From contig NZ_JAEHFW010000001.1 of the NCBI RefSeq assembly GCF_016522075.1, positions 1,426,001 through 1,490,000 of the forward strand: a stretch of 64,000 nt of DNA, in the 5' to 3' direction. Positions 52,083 through 62,000 of this stretch are shown here, piece by piece. The notes under the pieces were generated by a model. The model searched no databases. It had not been told where the DNA came from and saw nothing but the letters and a program-made list of their open reading frames with translations. The stretch comes from Mucilaginibacter segetis. Lineage in GTDB: Bacteria; Bacteroidota; Bacteroidia; Sphingobacteriales; Sphingobacteriaceae. Numbering within the stretch: position 1 is the first letter of the stretch; each line of letters begins with the position of its first letter. Both the position numbers and the translations under genes were made by a program.

Positions 52083-52766
52083 ATGAAACTCATGGGGCAA
52101 ACCATTCATCTTTTAAAAAAAGAGATTTTATTAGAGTGGCGTTCAAAATATGCCTTTAATGGTGTATTGCTATATATTGTTTCAACTGTATTTGTATGCT
52201 ATATATCCTTTAATCTTAATCCGGGCTTTAAAGGTAGCAATGGATATCCTATAGTTTGGAATATTTTGTTTTGGATAATAATGCTTTTTGCATCCGTAAA
52301 TGCCATAGCCAAAAGCTTTCTGCAGGAAAACAAGGGGAGATTGCTTTATTACTACACCATAGCATCGCCGCAGGCCATTATACTTTCCAAAACAATTTAT
52401 AACGCACTGTTAATGGGGTTGCTAAGCGTGCTGGCACTTGTAGTATACATGCTCTTTTTTACTAATACGGTTAACGATCTTTTATACTATTTTATGATCG
52501 TGTTATTAGGGAGCCTCAGTTTTTCAACTGTTTTTACCATGATCTCTGCTATTGCTTCAAAAGCCGGCAATAATGGAACGTTAATGGCTATTTTGAGTTT
52601 CCCTGTTATTATCCCTGTAATTTTGTTACTGATAAAATTAAGCAAGGCGGCAATGGATGGTTTAGACAGGAGTTTAAGTTATAGTAACATTGGTATTTTA
52701 GCGGCAATAAATGTTATAGTAGTAGCATCATCATTGCTATTGTTTCCATATTTGTGGCGCGACTGA
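52083..52766 (+). CDS. ccmB: Haem exporter protein CcmB
   Basis: The 227-residue protein has six hydrophobic helices, the CcmB pattern: an N-terminal amphipathic KKEILLEWRSKYAFNG, then helices near 24-42, 53-70, 98-122, 128-152, 160-180 and 200-222. ENKGRLLYYYTIASP is typical. CcmB pairs with the ATPase CcmA in the system I cytochrome c maturation transporter; no ccmA is next to it. It has its own promoter-like box after the signalling operon. Confidence 0.9.
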   Translation: MKLMGQTIHLLKKEILLEWRSKYAFNGVLLYIVSTVFVCYISFNLNPGFKGSNGYPIVWNILFWIIMLFASVNAIAKSFLQENKGRLLYYYTIASPQAIILSKTIYNALLMGLLSVLALVVYMLFFTNTVNDLLYYFMIVLLGSLSFSTVFTMISAIASKAGNNGTLMAILSFPVIIPVILLLIKLSKAAMDGLDRSLSYSNIGILAAINVIVVASSLLLFPYLWRD

Positions 52767-52851
52767 TATATCCATAAAATTATCCGTTTGTTAGCAGTTA
52801 AGCTTTACAAGACAAATTAAAAATTTAATACGTGTAAATTATTATGCATAA

Positions 52852-52883
52852 TTTCAGCAATTCAGCATAACAATGTACATTTG
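52852..52883 (+). promoter_or_regulatory. Promoter of ccmC
   Basis: TTTC (52852-52855), 20 bases, then TACATTTG (52876-52883). The start codon at 52893 follows after nine bases. Confidence 0.5.
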
Positions 52884-52892
52884 CCCCTGATT

Positions 52893-53564
52893 ATGAAATT
52901 CATTTATCAAACCTGGTGGAAGGTAATAGCGGTCTTATTGGTGTTATCTACATTGATTACCGGTTTACTCTTTGATGTGCCCAGGTTGCCTATTATTCAC
53001 GAAACCATTCGTAACCTGTATTTTCACGTACCCATGTGGATGGGGATGTTAACCGTTTTTGTAGTATCTGTATTTTATAGTGTGAAATATCTGCAAACCG
53101 GCAAAGAAGAACATGATCTTGCGGCAGTAGAATGTGTAAATACCGGGTTAGTATTTTATACTTTAGGACTTTTAACAGGGATGCTTTGGGCCAAATATAC
53201 CTGGGGTGAATTTTGGAGTGGCGACCCTAAGCAAAACAGCGCCGCTATAGCTTTTTTATTGTATTGTGCCTATCTGGTATTAAGGAATTCTATTGACGAA
53301 GAACAAAAGCGCGCCAAAATATCAGCCATTTACAACATCTTTGCTTTTCCGGTTATGGTAGTGCTCATATTTGTTTTGCCACGAATGACAGACTCCCTTC
53401 ATCCTGGTAGCGGCGGAAATCCTGCATTTGGTAAGTACGATTTAGATAACGGCATGAAACTGGCTTTTTACCCGGCTATGTTAGGGTGGAGTTTTATAGC
53501 ACTTTGGATAGCTACACTACGCTACCGCATCCGTTTAATTGAAAATAAAAAGAACGCCATTTAA
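52893..53564 (+). CDS. ccmC: Haem-handling membrane protein CcmC
   Basis: The 223-residue integral membrane protein has six helices and the tryptophan-rich haem-binding motif as GEFWSGDPKQNSA between helices. Conserved His residues occur in FHVPMWM and in DSLHPGSGG. CcmC delivers haem to CcmE in system I. An alternative ATG at 52881 would add four residues. The ccmD-like gene starts six bases after the stop, so the two are co-transcribed. Confidence 0.93.
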   Translation: MKFIYQTWWKVIAVLLVLSTLITGLLFDVPRLPIIHETIRNLYFHVPMWMGMLTVFVVSVFYSVKYLQTGKEEHDLAAVECVNTGLVFYTLGLLTGMLWAKYTWGEFWSGDPKQNSAAIAFLLYCAYLVLRNSIDEEQKRAKISAIYNIFAFPVMVVLIFVLPRMTDSLHPGSGGNPAFGKYDLDNGMKLAFYPAMLGWSFIALWIATLRYRIRLIENKKNAI

Positions 53565-53570
53565 TTTGAT

Positions 53571-53780
53571 ATGAGAAAATTAACTCTTTTAATACTTTTG
53601 TTGTGCTGCTTTTTTGGTGCTTTTGCTCAACAGACACAAACAGTTGAAATGGCCGATGTAATGCGTAGCTCTGGAAAAATATATGTAGTTATTGCTGTAA
53701 TAGCTATAATTTTTGCGGGCATTGCTATTTACCTATTCTCTATAGACAGAAGATTAAAAAGGATCGAAAAGGAGAAATAA
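53571..53780 (+). CDS. ccmD: CcmD-like small membrane protein
   Basis: The 69-residue protein has an N-terminal signal-like helix ending Ala-Phe-Ala-Gln, a short periplasmic segment and a second helix (about 37-57) with a basic cytoplasmic tail RRLKRIEKEK. This matches the Bacteroidota CcmD-like family, which follows ccmC and holds CcmC-CcmE together. Homology is weak by nature; position immediately after ccmC supports the call. Confidence 0.75.
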   Translation: MRKLTLLILLLCCFFGAFAQQTQTVEMADVMRSSGKIYVVIAVIAIIFAGIAIYLFSIDRRLKRIEKEK

Positions 53781-53938
53781 ATCTAAACATCTACCCATGT
53801 GTTTTAAACGTAGGTTTCGGTAATTGAGCCTTAAAATATGGCAGAAACACATTTTTTTAATAATTTGCGCAATTCGTAAAAAATATGCCAAATTTGTGCA
53901 CTTTTTTAAGAGAATAATTATTTATCCAACCCTAAATT

Positions 53939-55375
53939 ATGAATATTAATAATCCAACTGCAGATCAGGATACTCACTTTTTTGGTGATGTGTGTAAGAA
54001 TTTCGATTATGCGGCGCAGTTTACCAAGCATGATGCTGGTTTATTAGATCAGATAAAATCATGCAATAGTGTTTATCGTTTTCGTTTCCCCATTCGCAAA
54101 GGAAACGGTTTTGAAGTTATTGATGCCTGGAGAGTTGAGCACTCCCACCACCAGTCACCAACTAAAGGCGGTATCAGGTATAGTGAAATGGTTAACGAGG
54201 ACGAAGTGATGGCACTTGCTGCACTTATGACCTATAAATGTGCCATTGTTAATGTACCCTTTGGCGGTGCAAAGGGTGGTATAAAAATTAATCCTAAAAA
54301 TTATACCGTAGGCGAATTAGAAAATATTACCCGCCGCTATACCGTAGAATTAATAAAAAAGAACTTTATAGGCCCAAGCATTGATGTACCTGCCCCGGAT
54401 TATGGGTCTGGCGAAAGAGAGATGAGCTGGATCGCTGATACGTATGCTACCATGAACCCGGGCCAGTTAGATGCTTTGGGTGCTGTTACGGGTAAACCCA
54501 TTGCATTGCATGGTATAGCAGGCAGGCGCGAGGCTACCGGCCGTGGTGTGGCTATTGCTGTACGTGAGTGTGTAAGTTTTGGCGAGGATATGCAAAAACT
54601 GGGTTTATTGCCAGGGCTTTCCGGTAAAAAGATCATTGTTCAGGGTATGGGTAACGTTGGTTTTTATTCGGCCAAGTATCTTTCAGAATTTGGAGCTACC
54701 ATAGTAGGTATCTGTGAATTTGAAGGCGCTATATATAACGAGGATGGTTTAGATGTGGAATCTGTTTTTCAGCATCGCAAAACTACCGGATCTATATTGG
54801 GGTATGCAGGCGCAAAAAAGGAATTCAAAAATACCATGGATGGTATGGAACAGCCTTGTGATATATTGGTGCCGGCCGCATTGGAAAATCAGATAACGTT
54901 AGAGAATATTAAAAATATTAAAGCTAAAATTATTGCCGAAGGTGCCAACGGGCCAACTTCTCCGGAAGCTGAGGCCGTTTTTTATAAAAATGGCGGGTTA
55001 ATTATTCCTGATATGTACGCTAATGCCGGCGGTGTTACCGTGTCGTATTTTGAATGGCTTAAGAACCTTTCGCATGTCGCGTTTGGTAGAATGAACAGAC
55101 GTTTTGAAGAAAACTCCAGTCTTAACCTTGTTAATATGGTGGAGGGAATTACGGGTACAGCTTTAACTCCAATGCAACGTGCTACTATAGTTAAGGGAGC
55201 ATCAGAGCTGGAGTTAGTTAATTCAGGCCTGGAGGATACCATGATACGTTCTTACTACGAAATAAGAGAAATTTATAAAAATAACCCTAAGGTAGAAACC
55301 CTGCGTAACGCAGCTATGGTAGGGGCTATTAATAAAATAGCGGTATCATACATGAATTTGGGTATTTGGCCGTGA
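53939..55375 (+). CDS. Glu/Leu/Phe/Val-family dehydrogenase
   Basis: The 478-residue enzyme interconverts an amino acid and its 2-oxo acid with NAD(P). [20 protein letters not shown] and [17 protein letters not shown] form the catalytic region with the active-site lysine, and [20 protein letters not shown] is the cofactor-binding Rossmann motif. Length and [18 protein letters not shown] favour a glutamate dehydrogenase, but this family's specificity needs more than sequence style. It is monocistronic, with a terminator after it, and lies between the two ccm blocks. Confidence 0.93.
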   Translation: MNINNPTADQDTHFFGDVCKNFDYAAQFTKHDAGLLDQIKSCNSVYRFRFPIRKGNGFEVIDAWRVEHSHHQSPTKGGIRYSEMVNEDEVMALAALMTYKCAIVNVPFGGAKGGIKINPKNYTVGELENITRRYTVELIKKNFIGPSIDVPAPDYGSGEREMSWIADTYATMNPGQLDALGAVTGKPIALHGIAGRREATGRGVAIAVRECVSFGEDMQKLGLLPGLSGKKIIVQGMGNVGFYSAKYLSEFGATIVGICEFEGAIYNEDGLDVESVFQHRKTTGSILGYAGAKKEFKNTMDGMEQPCDILVPAALENQITLENIKNIKAKIIAEGANGPTSPEAEAVFYKNGGLIIPDMYANAGGVTVSYFEWLKNLSHVAFGRMNRRFEENSSLNLVNMVEGITGTALTPMQRATIVKGASELELVNSGLEDTMIRSYYEIREIYKNNPKVETLRNAAMVGAINKIAVSYMNLGIWP

Positions 55376-55402
55376 TATGCTATCTGTAAATCAATAAAAT
55401 TA

Positions 55403-55434
55403 AAAGGTTGGAGTGTTGAGTTCCAACCTTTTTT
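55403..55434 (+). terminator. Intrinsic terminator after the dehydrogenase gene
   Basis: Perfect ten-base arms (55403-55412, 55422-55431) around a nine-base loop with a T-run, 28 bases after the stop; it also lies between the two convergent genes. Confidence 0.8.
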
Positions 55435-55452
55435 GGTAATTACTATATGCTC

Positions 55453-56091
55453 TTATCTGTTGGCAATAAATGGCGCTTTCATAACAAATTCGTCGCTCTT
55501 TAATTGCGCTATTATGAAATTTGCTAAACTGGTAGCGCTAATAAAGTCGCCGGGGCAGTCCGTAATATCTATGTTTATCGGGGTGTTTTCATCAGTTTGC
55601 TGTATTATGGGCAACCGTACCAACGTCCATTTAATATCACTGTTTACCAGTAAATTGTATTCCAATTGTTTGTCGGCAGTTGTTTTTGGATAATTTTGGT
55701 ACATCCATTCTGTCCCGAATTTAGTTTCAGGACTTTTGTTATCCAAAGGTGTATCCACATTCAATCCGGTAATTGCAATATACCGTCTGATATTGAAATG
55801 TCGCATGGCATGCAATACATTTTTGGTAGCTATGCTAAAGATAGATGGTTCGCCCACAGGCTGGCCAATGGTGCTTATTACCGCATTGCAGCCATCTAAC
55901 AATCTTTCTATAGCTTCATAATTGCGTGCGTCACCCTTCACTAATTCCATAAATGGATGTTGCAGTTGTAAACTGTCGGGGTTTCTGTGAAGTAACTTGA
56001 AGGAAATCTCCCTGAATATTAATTGTTTAACCAGGTATTTACCGGCTTTTCCGGTGCCACCTATGATGGCTAATTTTATATTTGTTTTCAT
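55453..56091 (-). CDS. NAD(P)H-binding protein, atypical SDR
   Basis: The 212-residue protein begins with a Rossmann motif, LAIIGGTGKAGKYLVKQL, followed by LLHRNPDSL, KGDARNYEAIERLLDGCNAVISTIG and YIAITGLNVDTP. This is the NmrA/SDR-a5-like group. Some members are redox sensors or flavin reductases; no catalytic Tyr-x3-Lys is evident. It converges with the dehydrogenase gene and is divergent from ccmE. Confidence 0.88.
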   Translation of the reverse strand: MKTNIKLAIIGGTGKAGKYLVKQLIFREISFKLLHRNPDSLQLQHPFMELVKGDARNYEAIERLLDGCNAVISTIGQPVGEPSIFSIATKNVLHAMRHFNIRRYIAITGLNVDTPLDNKSPETKFGTEWMYQNYPKTTADKQLEYNLLVNSDIKWTLVRLPIIQQTDENTPINIDITDCPGDFISATSLANFIIAQLKSDEFVMKAPFIANR

Positions 56092-56301
56092 GTGTTCTCT
56101 TTAAAAAATAAATAAAAATGTACAGTTATGCCCGGGAGGCATATCGGCGTCGTGGTTTAACGCATTGCATTAAATATTTTATAAAGAGATTTTAATACAC
56201 AAACCTACATAAACATTTTGACTAACACTGTATTATGTTATTAATAATAGTTCTAAATAACATATATCCCATGTAATAAACATTATTAGCTTTACGTTTT
56301 G

Positions 56302-56309
56302 TATTTTTG
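56302..56309 (+). promoter_or_regulatory. -7 promoter element of ccmE
   Basis: TATTTTTG matches TAnnTTTG, 28 bases before the ATG at 56338. No clear TTTG is at the expected distance. Confidence 0.35.
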
Positions 56310-56337
56310 CAATCTGTAATTCTGATAAAACCAATAA

Positions 56338-56751
56338 ATGAAGAAAAGCGCAATATTTGGAATAGTAGTTATAGCTGTAGCCATAGCCGTTATTATAAGT
56401 GCCTATTCTAATACAAGTTCATACGGCTCGTTTACCGACGCTCAAAAAAATAATACCGAACTACACGTAGTAGGGCACCTGAATAAGAAGAAAGAGCTGA
56501 TTTATGATGCCACTAAGGATGCTAATTATTTTTCTTTTTACATGCTTGATAAGGATGGTAAGGAATGTAAAGTGGTTTATCCGGGTACCAAACCTCAGGA
56601 TTTTGAACGTTCCGAGCAAATTGTACTTACCGGTAAAATGAAGGGTAGTGAATTTCATGCATCAAAAATATTGATGAAATGCCCTTCTAAATACACCGAC
56701 GAGAAGTTGAATGTTACCGAAGCTACCGCGCAAAAAAGCGCGAGTTTATAA
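56338..56751 (+). CDS. ccmE: Haem chaperone CcmE, cysteine (CxxxY) type
   Basis: The 137-residue protein has an N-terminal membrane anchor (about 4-23) and the CcmE OB-fold: ELHVVGHLNKKKE, FSFYMLDKDGKECKVVYPG, IVLTGKMKGSEFHASKIL. The haem-binding motif, normally His-x3-Tyr, is Cys115-Pro-Ser-Lys-Tyr119. Cysteine-type CcmE is known from Desulfovibrio and archaea in variant system I pathways. CcmE holds haem covalently before passing it to apocytochromes. It is followed 14 bases later by ccmF. Confidence 0.92.
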   Translation: MKKSAIFGIVVIAVAIAVIISAYSNTSSYGSFTDAQKNNTELHVVGHLNKKKELIYDATKDANYFSFYMLDKDGKECKVVYPGTKPQDFERSEQIVLTGKMKGSEFHASKILMKCPSKYTDEKLNVTEATAQKSASL

Positions 56752-56765
56752 CTTAGATAATTTTA

Positions 56766-59219
56766 ATGGATATAGCTTATAAAGGCGAACACCTGCTCCC
56801 GGGTAATTTGGGCCAGTTTTTTATTGTTCTTGCATTCGGTTCCGCTCTTTTTTCATTCATCTGCTACTTTTTTGCCACGCAGGAAAAAGTTGCTAAAAGT
56901 GACAACTCCTGGCTACGTTTAGGCCGTATAGGTTACTGGCTAAACACGGTATCTATTATCGGGATGGGTACCTGCCTGTTCTATATCCTTTATAATCATT
57001 ATTTTGAATATCATTACGCATGGTCATACACCTCGCGCTCATTGCCTACCTACTATATAGTATCAGGTTTCTGGAACGGGCAGGAGGGTGGCTTTTTGCT
57101 GTGGATGTTTTGGGAAGCTGTATTAGGTAATATATTAATATGGCGTGCAAAGTCATGGGAAAAACCGGTAATGACCACGCTGGCACTTTCGCAGGCGGTA
57201 TTGGGTACCATGGTGCTTGGCCTGCAAATAGGTAGTGCTCACGTAGGCAGTTCGCCATTTTTGCTGTTACGTAACTCGGGAATGCAAGCCCCTATATTTC
57301 AAAATCCGGATTATCTAAGTTTCATAAAAGACGGTAAAGGGATGAATCCTTCACTGCAAAACTATTGGATGATCATCCACCCGCCAACCTTATTCCTTGG
57401 GTCGGCATCTTTGGTAGTACCGTTTGCATACGCAGTAGCCGGTTTATGGAAAAAGCGTTATAAAGAGTGGATACAACCAGCAATACCTTATGCCTTGTTC
57501 TCATGTATGGTGTTGGGCACGGGCGTGGTTATGGGGTCTTTCTGGGCCTATGAGTCGCTTAACTTTGGTGGCTTTTGGGCATGGGATCCGGTAGAGAACG
57601 CTTCTATATTTCCGTGGCTGATGCTGGTAGGCGCATTACACGTAATGATTGTTTATAAAAATACAGGCCATTCTTATTTTACGGCTACATTTTTAGTAAT
57701 GATCAGTTTTGTACTGGTTTGGTATTCATCGTTCCTGGCAAGGAGCGGGGTACTGGGCGAATCATCAGTGCATGCATTTACAGATCTGGGCTTATTTTGG
57801 CAGCTTGTAATAGGAGTATTAATTTTTCTGGCTATATCTGTTTATCTGCTTGTTTCCCGCTGGAAAGAATTGCCTATCACTAAAAAAGACGAAGAAACCT
57901 ATTCACGCGAGTTTTGGATGTTTGTAGGTGCTGTATTTTTGGGCCTTTCCTGTTTTCACCTTATCGTGGTAACATCAATACCTGTTTGGAATTTGATGTT
58001 TGGTACCAAAATGGCTCCACCTACTGATCCGGTTAAACACTATAATGTTATACAGGCATCGTTTGCGGTAGTTATTGCATTATTAAGCGGTTTTACCCAA
58101 TTTTTAAAATACAAACGGACTGATATTACGCGCTTTTTTATCACCACGCTTATATACCTGGCCTTTGCAGCATTAATTACTGCCTTAGTAGTTTACGCCA
58201 CCGGATTTTATAAACTGCATGTGGTATTTATTTTGGTAATGTTATGTTCTGTATATAGCGTTGTAGCAAATGCGAAAATATTGGCTGACTCTTTTAAAGG
58301 GAAATATAAACTGGCAGGTTCAGCAGTTGCACATATTGGTTTTGGATTACTACTGGTAGGAGCACTGATATCTTCGGGTACAAAAAAGGTGGTATCGGAA
58401 AATATTACAGGTGAGCAGTTTAGTGCAGAGTTTGCTAAGGATGAGGATCCTAAGGAGAATTTACTGCTGTATAAAAATGAGCCGCTTAGATTGGGCGATT
58501 ATATGGTAACTTTTACAGGTGATACCGTTGAAGGGGCAAGTCATTTTTTCAATATCGACTACAAGCGAATGAAGGATGGCAAGGTAACAGAAAGTTTTAC
58601 ACTGCGTCCTAATGTAATACAGGCACAGGGTGGCATGTCTTCTACACCTGATACGAAGCATTATTTATTTCATGATCTGTACACCCACATTACTATGACC
58701 AATCTTATCAGCACTCAGCCTGCGGCAGAAGAGGCACAACACGGTGCGACTGATGATGATAAGAACTATGACGCGCCGGTAGCCCATGAGGTTGCTGTTG
58801 GCGATACTATACCGTATCGCGATGGTGTTATTGTGTTGAAAAAATTGAATCGCTCAGTTAAATTACAGGATATACCTATTACTGACAAGGATATAGCTCT
58901 TGGCGCACAGTTAGAAGTTATCACCCACGGCAAAACCTATGAAGCTGAACCTGTTTACATGATAAAGGGCAACAGTCAGTTAGATTTTGGTAAGAAACTG
59001 GAAGATGCGGGTTTAAAGTTGCGTTTCACTAAAGTTATACCCGACGATAATAAGATAGAGATCACCGTTTACCAACAACCGGAGAGCAAGAAAAAGTTTA
59101 TCGTATTAAAGGCAATAGAATTCCCTTATATCAACCTGTTTTGGGCTGGTACTATTATTATGGTGATAGGGTTTTTATTATCTATTTTTAGAAGGAATAA
59201 GGAGTTTAAAGCTATTTAA
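56766..59219 (+). CDS. ccmF: Cytochrome c haem lyase, CcmF/CcsA family
   Basis: The 817-residue protein has about fourteen membrane helices. The haem-handling tryptophan-rich motif reads GGFWAWDPVENASIFPWL, and HPPTLFLGSA is a conserved periplasmic His loop. A large soluble domain (about 540-780) separates the last helix. CcmF attaches haem from CcmE to CxxCH motifs such as those of the cytochrome at 16992. No ccmG or ccmH follows, so apocytochrome reduction must be done by proteins encoded elsewhere. Confidence 0.94.
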   Translation: MDIAYKGEHLLPGNLGQFFIVLAFGSALFSFICYFFATQEKVAKSDNSWLRLGRIGYWLNTVSIIGMGTCLFYILYNHYFEYHYAWSYTSRSLPTYYIVSGFWNGQEGGFLLWMFWEAVLGNILIWRAKSWEKPVMTTLALSQAVLGTMVLGLQIGSAHVGSSPFLLLRNSGMQAPIFQNPDYLSFIKDGKGMNPSLQNYWMIIHPPTLFLGSASLVVPFAYAVAGLWKKRYKEWIQPAIPYALFSCMVLGTGVVMGSFWAYESLNFGGFWAWDPVENASIFPWLMLVGALHVMIVYKNTGHSYFTATFLVMISFVLVWYSSFLARSGVLGESSVHAFTDLGLFWQLVIGVLIFLAISVYLLVSRWKELPITKKDEETYSREFWMFVGAVFLGLSCFHLIVVTSIPVWNLMFGTKMAPPTDPVKHYNVIQASFAVVIALLSGFTQFLKYKRTDITRFFITTLIYLAFAALITALVVYATGFYKLHVVFILVMLCSVYSVVANAKILADSFKGKYKLAGSAVAHIGFGLLLVGALISSGTKKVVSENITGEQFSAEFAKDEDPKENLLLYKNEPLRLGDYMVTFTGDTVEGASHFFNIDYKRMKDGKVTESFTLRPNVIQAQGGMSSTPDTKHYLFHDLYTHITMTNLISTQPAAEEAQHGATDDDKNYDAPVAHEVAVGDTIPYRDGVIVLKKLNRSVKLQDIPITDKDIALGAQLEVITHGKTYEAEPVYMIKGNSQLDFGKKLEDAGLKLRFTKVIPDDNKIEITVYQQPESKKKFIVLKAIEFPYINLFWAGTIIMVIGFLLSIFRRNKEFKAI

Positions 59220-59328
59220 TATTACAATCACTATTAATTTAATAAGCCGATTGTAAATCTCCATACATCCCAAGACAAATAATATATTTTAACATCATAT
59301 TATTAAAGCTATTATTTTATTGTAATAT

Positions 59329-59336
59329 TATATTTG
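59329..59336 (+). promoter_or_regulatory. -7-like element upstream of the antiporter gene
   Basis: TATATTTG matches TAnnTTTG in the 209-base gap before the antiporter start (59429), leaving a leader of about 85 bases. No -33 element is clear, and I see no other structure in this gap. Confidence 0.3.
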
Positions 59337-59428
59337 TCCACTATTATCCAATATTAAAGAATATTGACTTACTAACGTCAGGTTTCGTAAACAGAAATCG
59401 GTAAATTGCAGCCACCTTATTGAATTAT

Positions 59429-60667
59429 ATGGATACTCAGGAAATCATATCTATTACAATTGTACTTGCAGCGGTTTTCGCTTATATCAATCATCGTTTT
59501 ATAAAATGGCCGCCAACCATTGGTATCATGATACTTTCATTAGTGTCGTCTATTTTTCTGGCTACGTTGGGTAACTCTTCTATTCTGTCAGAAAAAGCAG
59601 TAAAGCTTGCTTTCTCAGTTGATTTTCAGGATGTGCTGATGAATTTTATGCTGAGCTTTTTATTATTTGCAGGTGCTATACATATTGATGCCAGCAAGTT
59701 AAAGCAAGAGCGTCTGCCGGTAATTATGCTGGCCACGCTAGGCATAATAATGTCTACATTTATAGTTGGGGGTATGGTATGGTTGCTTTTTACCCTCTTT
59801 CATATCCCAGTAGAATTTATATACTGTTTGCTTTTCGGAGCGCTTATTTCACCAACCGATCCTATTGCCGTGTTAGGGATACTAAAAAAAGCAAATATTC
59901 CTTCGTCTCTTGAAGTTAAGATTTCCGGAGAATCTTTGTTTAATGATGGTGTAGCTGTTGTTATTTTTATAAGCATAGCCGAAGTTGCCCGTTCCGGAGA
60001 TTTTTCGGCAATCTCAGTAGGAAAGCTGTTTTTACAGGAAGCTGTTGGGGGATTGTTGTTTGGCGGCTTACTCGGGTATATTGGTTTTTGGGCTTTACGC
60101 TCTATTGATGATTATAAAGTAGAAGTATTAATTACCCTCGCAATAGTAATGGGAGGTTATTTTGTTGCTGGTCATTTACATATTTCAGGTCCGTTAGCAA
60201 TGGTTGTAGCCGGATTAATTACAGGTAATAAGGCTAAACGCGAAAGTATGTCTGACCGTACACGCGATTATCTTGGTAAGTTTTGGGAACTGATTGATGA
60301 AATTTTGAACGCTGTATTATTTTTGTTCATCGGGCTGGAAATGCTGATTATAAAAATAGAGCCTATTGTATTAATTATAGGCGTCATAACCATATTTATA
60401 GTACTCATATCCCGCTGGGTATCTGTAAGTGTACCTGTTTTTTTGCTTCGTTATAAAATTAAATTTGAAAAACACGCCATACTTATACTTACATGGGGTG
60501 GCCTGAGGGGTGGGATCTCGGTAGCTTTAGCCTTATCATTATCAGGAGGCATGCATCGCGATGAATTTTTGCTGATAACTTATATAATTGTAGTGTTCTC
60601 TATATTGGTACAGGGTTTAACCATTGGTAAACTGGCAACAAAATTGCAGCAACCTGCGGCAAGCTAA
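59429..60667 (+). CDS. CPA1-family cation:proton antiporter
   Basis: The 412-residue membrane protein has about twelve helices. SPTDPIAVLGILKKA and SGESLFNDGVAVVIF are the classic CPA1 (NhaP/NHE) motifs with the two membrane-embedded acidic residues needed for Na+ or K+ exchange against protons. RGGISVALALSLSGG is the last conserved helix. It starts after a 209-base gap containing a -7-like box at 59329-59336. The DUF389 gene begins four bases after its stop. Confidence 0.93.
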   Translation: MDTQEIISITIVLAAVFAYINHRFIKWPPTIGIMILSLVSSIFLATLGNSSILSEKAVKLAFSVDFQDVLMNFMLSFLLFAGAIHIDASKLKQERLPVIMLATLGIIMSTFIVGGMVWLLFTLFHIPVEFIYCLLFGALISPTDPIAVLGILKKANIPSSLEVKISGESLFNDGVAVVIFISIAEVARSGDFSAISVGKLFLQEAVGGLLFGGLLGYIGFWALRSIDDYKVEVLITLAIVMGGYFVAGHLHISGPLAMVVAGLITGNKAKRESMSDRTRDYLGKFWELIDEILNAVLFLFIGLEMLIIKIEPIVLIIGVITIFIVLISRWVSVSVPVFLLRYKIKFEKHAILILTWGGLRGGISVALALSLSGGMHRDEFLLITYIIVVFSILVQGLTIGKLATKLQQPAAS

Positions 60668-60671
60668 TGTT

Positions 60672-61994
60672 ATGGATAGGATACTACGTGAGATCAGGCG
60701 TTTTATAATCAACCGTTTTAGTTTAAACGAAGACAAAGCCGATGAGTTGCTTATTATAGAATCGATACGAAAAAATGTAGAATTTCGTGGCGCTAATTTA
60801 TGGGCACTTATTTTTGCTATAGTAGTAGCCTCCATTGGTTTAAATGTAAATTCAACGGCAGTTATCATCGGTGCTATGCTTATTTCGCCTATAATGGGGC
60901 CGGTTATGGGTGTTGGATTAGGTATCGGGATAAATGATTTCGATCTGGTAAAAAAGGGGGGTAAAAACCTGCTGGTAGCTTCTATTATCGGTATCATAAG
61001 TTCTACAATATATTTCCTCGTTACCCCATTGCATGAAGCACAATCTGAATTGCTGGCAAGAACATCGCCGTCAATATGGGATGTTTTTATTGCGTTTTTT
61101 GGTGGACTTGCCGGAATGGTTGCCGCCTCAAGAAAAGAAAAGAATAATGTAATACCCGGGGTGGCTATAGCTACCGCCTTAATGCCTCCATTATGTACAG
61201 CGGGGTTTGGTATAGCAATGGGTAATTGGTACTTTTTTTTGGGTGCAATATATCTTTATTTTATAAACAGTGTATTTATTACAATCGCTACCTATTTAGT
61301 TGCCCGTTACCTTAAAATGACAAGACATCATTTTGATGATGCGGTCAACGAAAAAAAGGTGAATAGATATATTATCATAAGCGTGGTGGTAACTATAGTG
61401 CCCAGTATTTTTATGGCCTATCGTATTGTTGATAAAAGCATATTTGAAACTAACGCCCGTAAGTTTGTAGATGAGCAGTTTAAATTTAAAAACACACAGG
61501 TAGTATCAAAATCATACGTGTATAGCACTAAGGATAAAGCTATCGACTTGTTACTTATTGGAAATGAATTAGATAAAAAGGTATTAGATACACTTAACCG
61601 TAATTTAGCTAAATACAGTTTAAAAAATGTAGAATTAAATATACGGCAGGGTTTAAATGCGAAACAGCAAATTGATTTTTCACAGATCAAAGCCAGTATC
61701 CTGGAGGATGTATTTAGCCGGCAGCAAGTACTGGATACTACAAAAGTAGAAGCATTGAAAGTGATAACACCTGATACCGCTGTATTAGCAGAGCTTAAAG
61801 TGTTATATCCTGCAATAACCTCATTCGGATTTAATGATTTTACAATTTATCATACAGATACTACGCTAACTGATACCATAAAAGTTGCTATCGCAAACTT
61901 TACTGTACCTATCAGGAAAGTGGATCAAAGCAAATTGCAGGAATGGTTAAGGAAACGTTATCAGTCAAATAATCTTAAGCTTATTGTGCAGTAA
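60672..61994 (+). CDS. DUF389 integral membrane protein
   Basis: The 440-residue protein has a soluble N-terminus, then a membrane block with IGAMLISPIMGPVMGVGLGIG and GVAIATALMPPLCTAGFGIAMG, the diagnostic DUF389 segments, within about six helices (residues 35-235). The C-terminal half (about 245-440) is soluble. The family may be a transporter, but its substrate is not established. The start MDRILREIRR at 60672 follows the antiporter by four bases, so the pair is co-translated. Confidence 0.9.
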   Translation: MDRILREIRRFIINRFSLNEDKADELLIIESIRKNVEFRGANLWALIFAIVVASIGLNVNSTAVIIGAMLISPIMGPVMGVGLGIGINDFDLVKKGGKNLLVASIIGIISSTIYFLVTPLHEAQSELLARTSPSIWDVFIAFFGGLAGMVAASRKEKNNVIPGVAIATALMPPLCTAGFGIAMGNWYFFLGAIYLYFINSVFITIATYLVARYLKMTRHHFDDAVNEKKVNRYIIISVVVTIVPSIFMAYRIVDKSIFETNARKFVDEQFKFKNTQVVSKSYVYSTKDKAIDLLLIGNELDKKVLDTLNRNLAKYSLKNVELNIRQGLNAKQQIDFSQIKASILEDVFSRQQVLDTTKVEALKVITPDTAVLAELKVLYPAITSFGFNDFTIYHTDTTLTDTIKVAIANFTVPIRKVDQSKLQEWLRKRYQSNNLKLIVQ

Positions 61995-62000
61995 TTTGCA

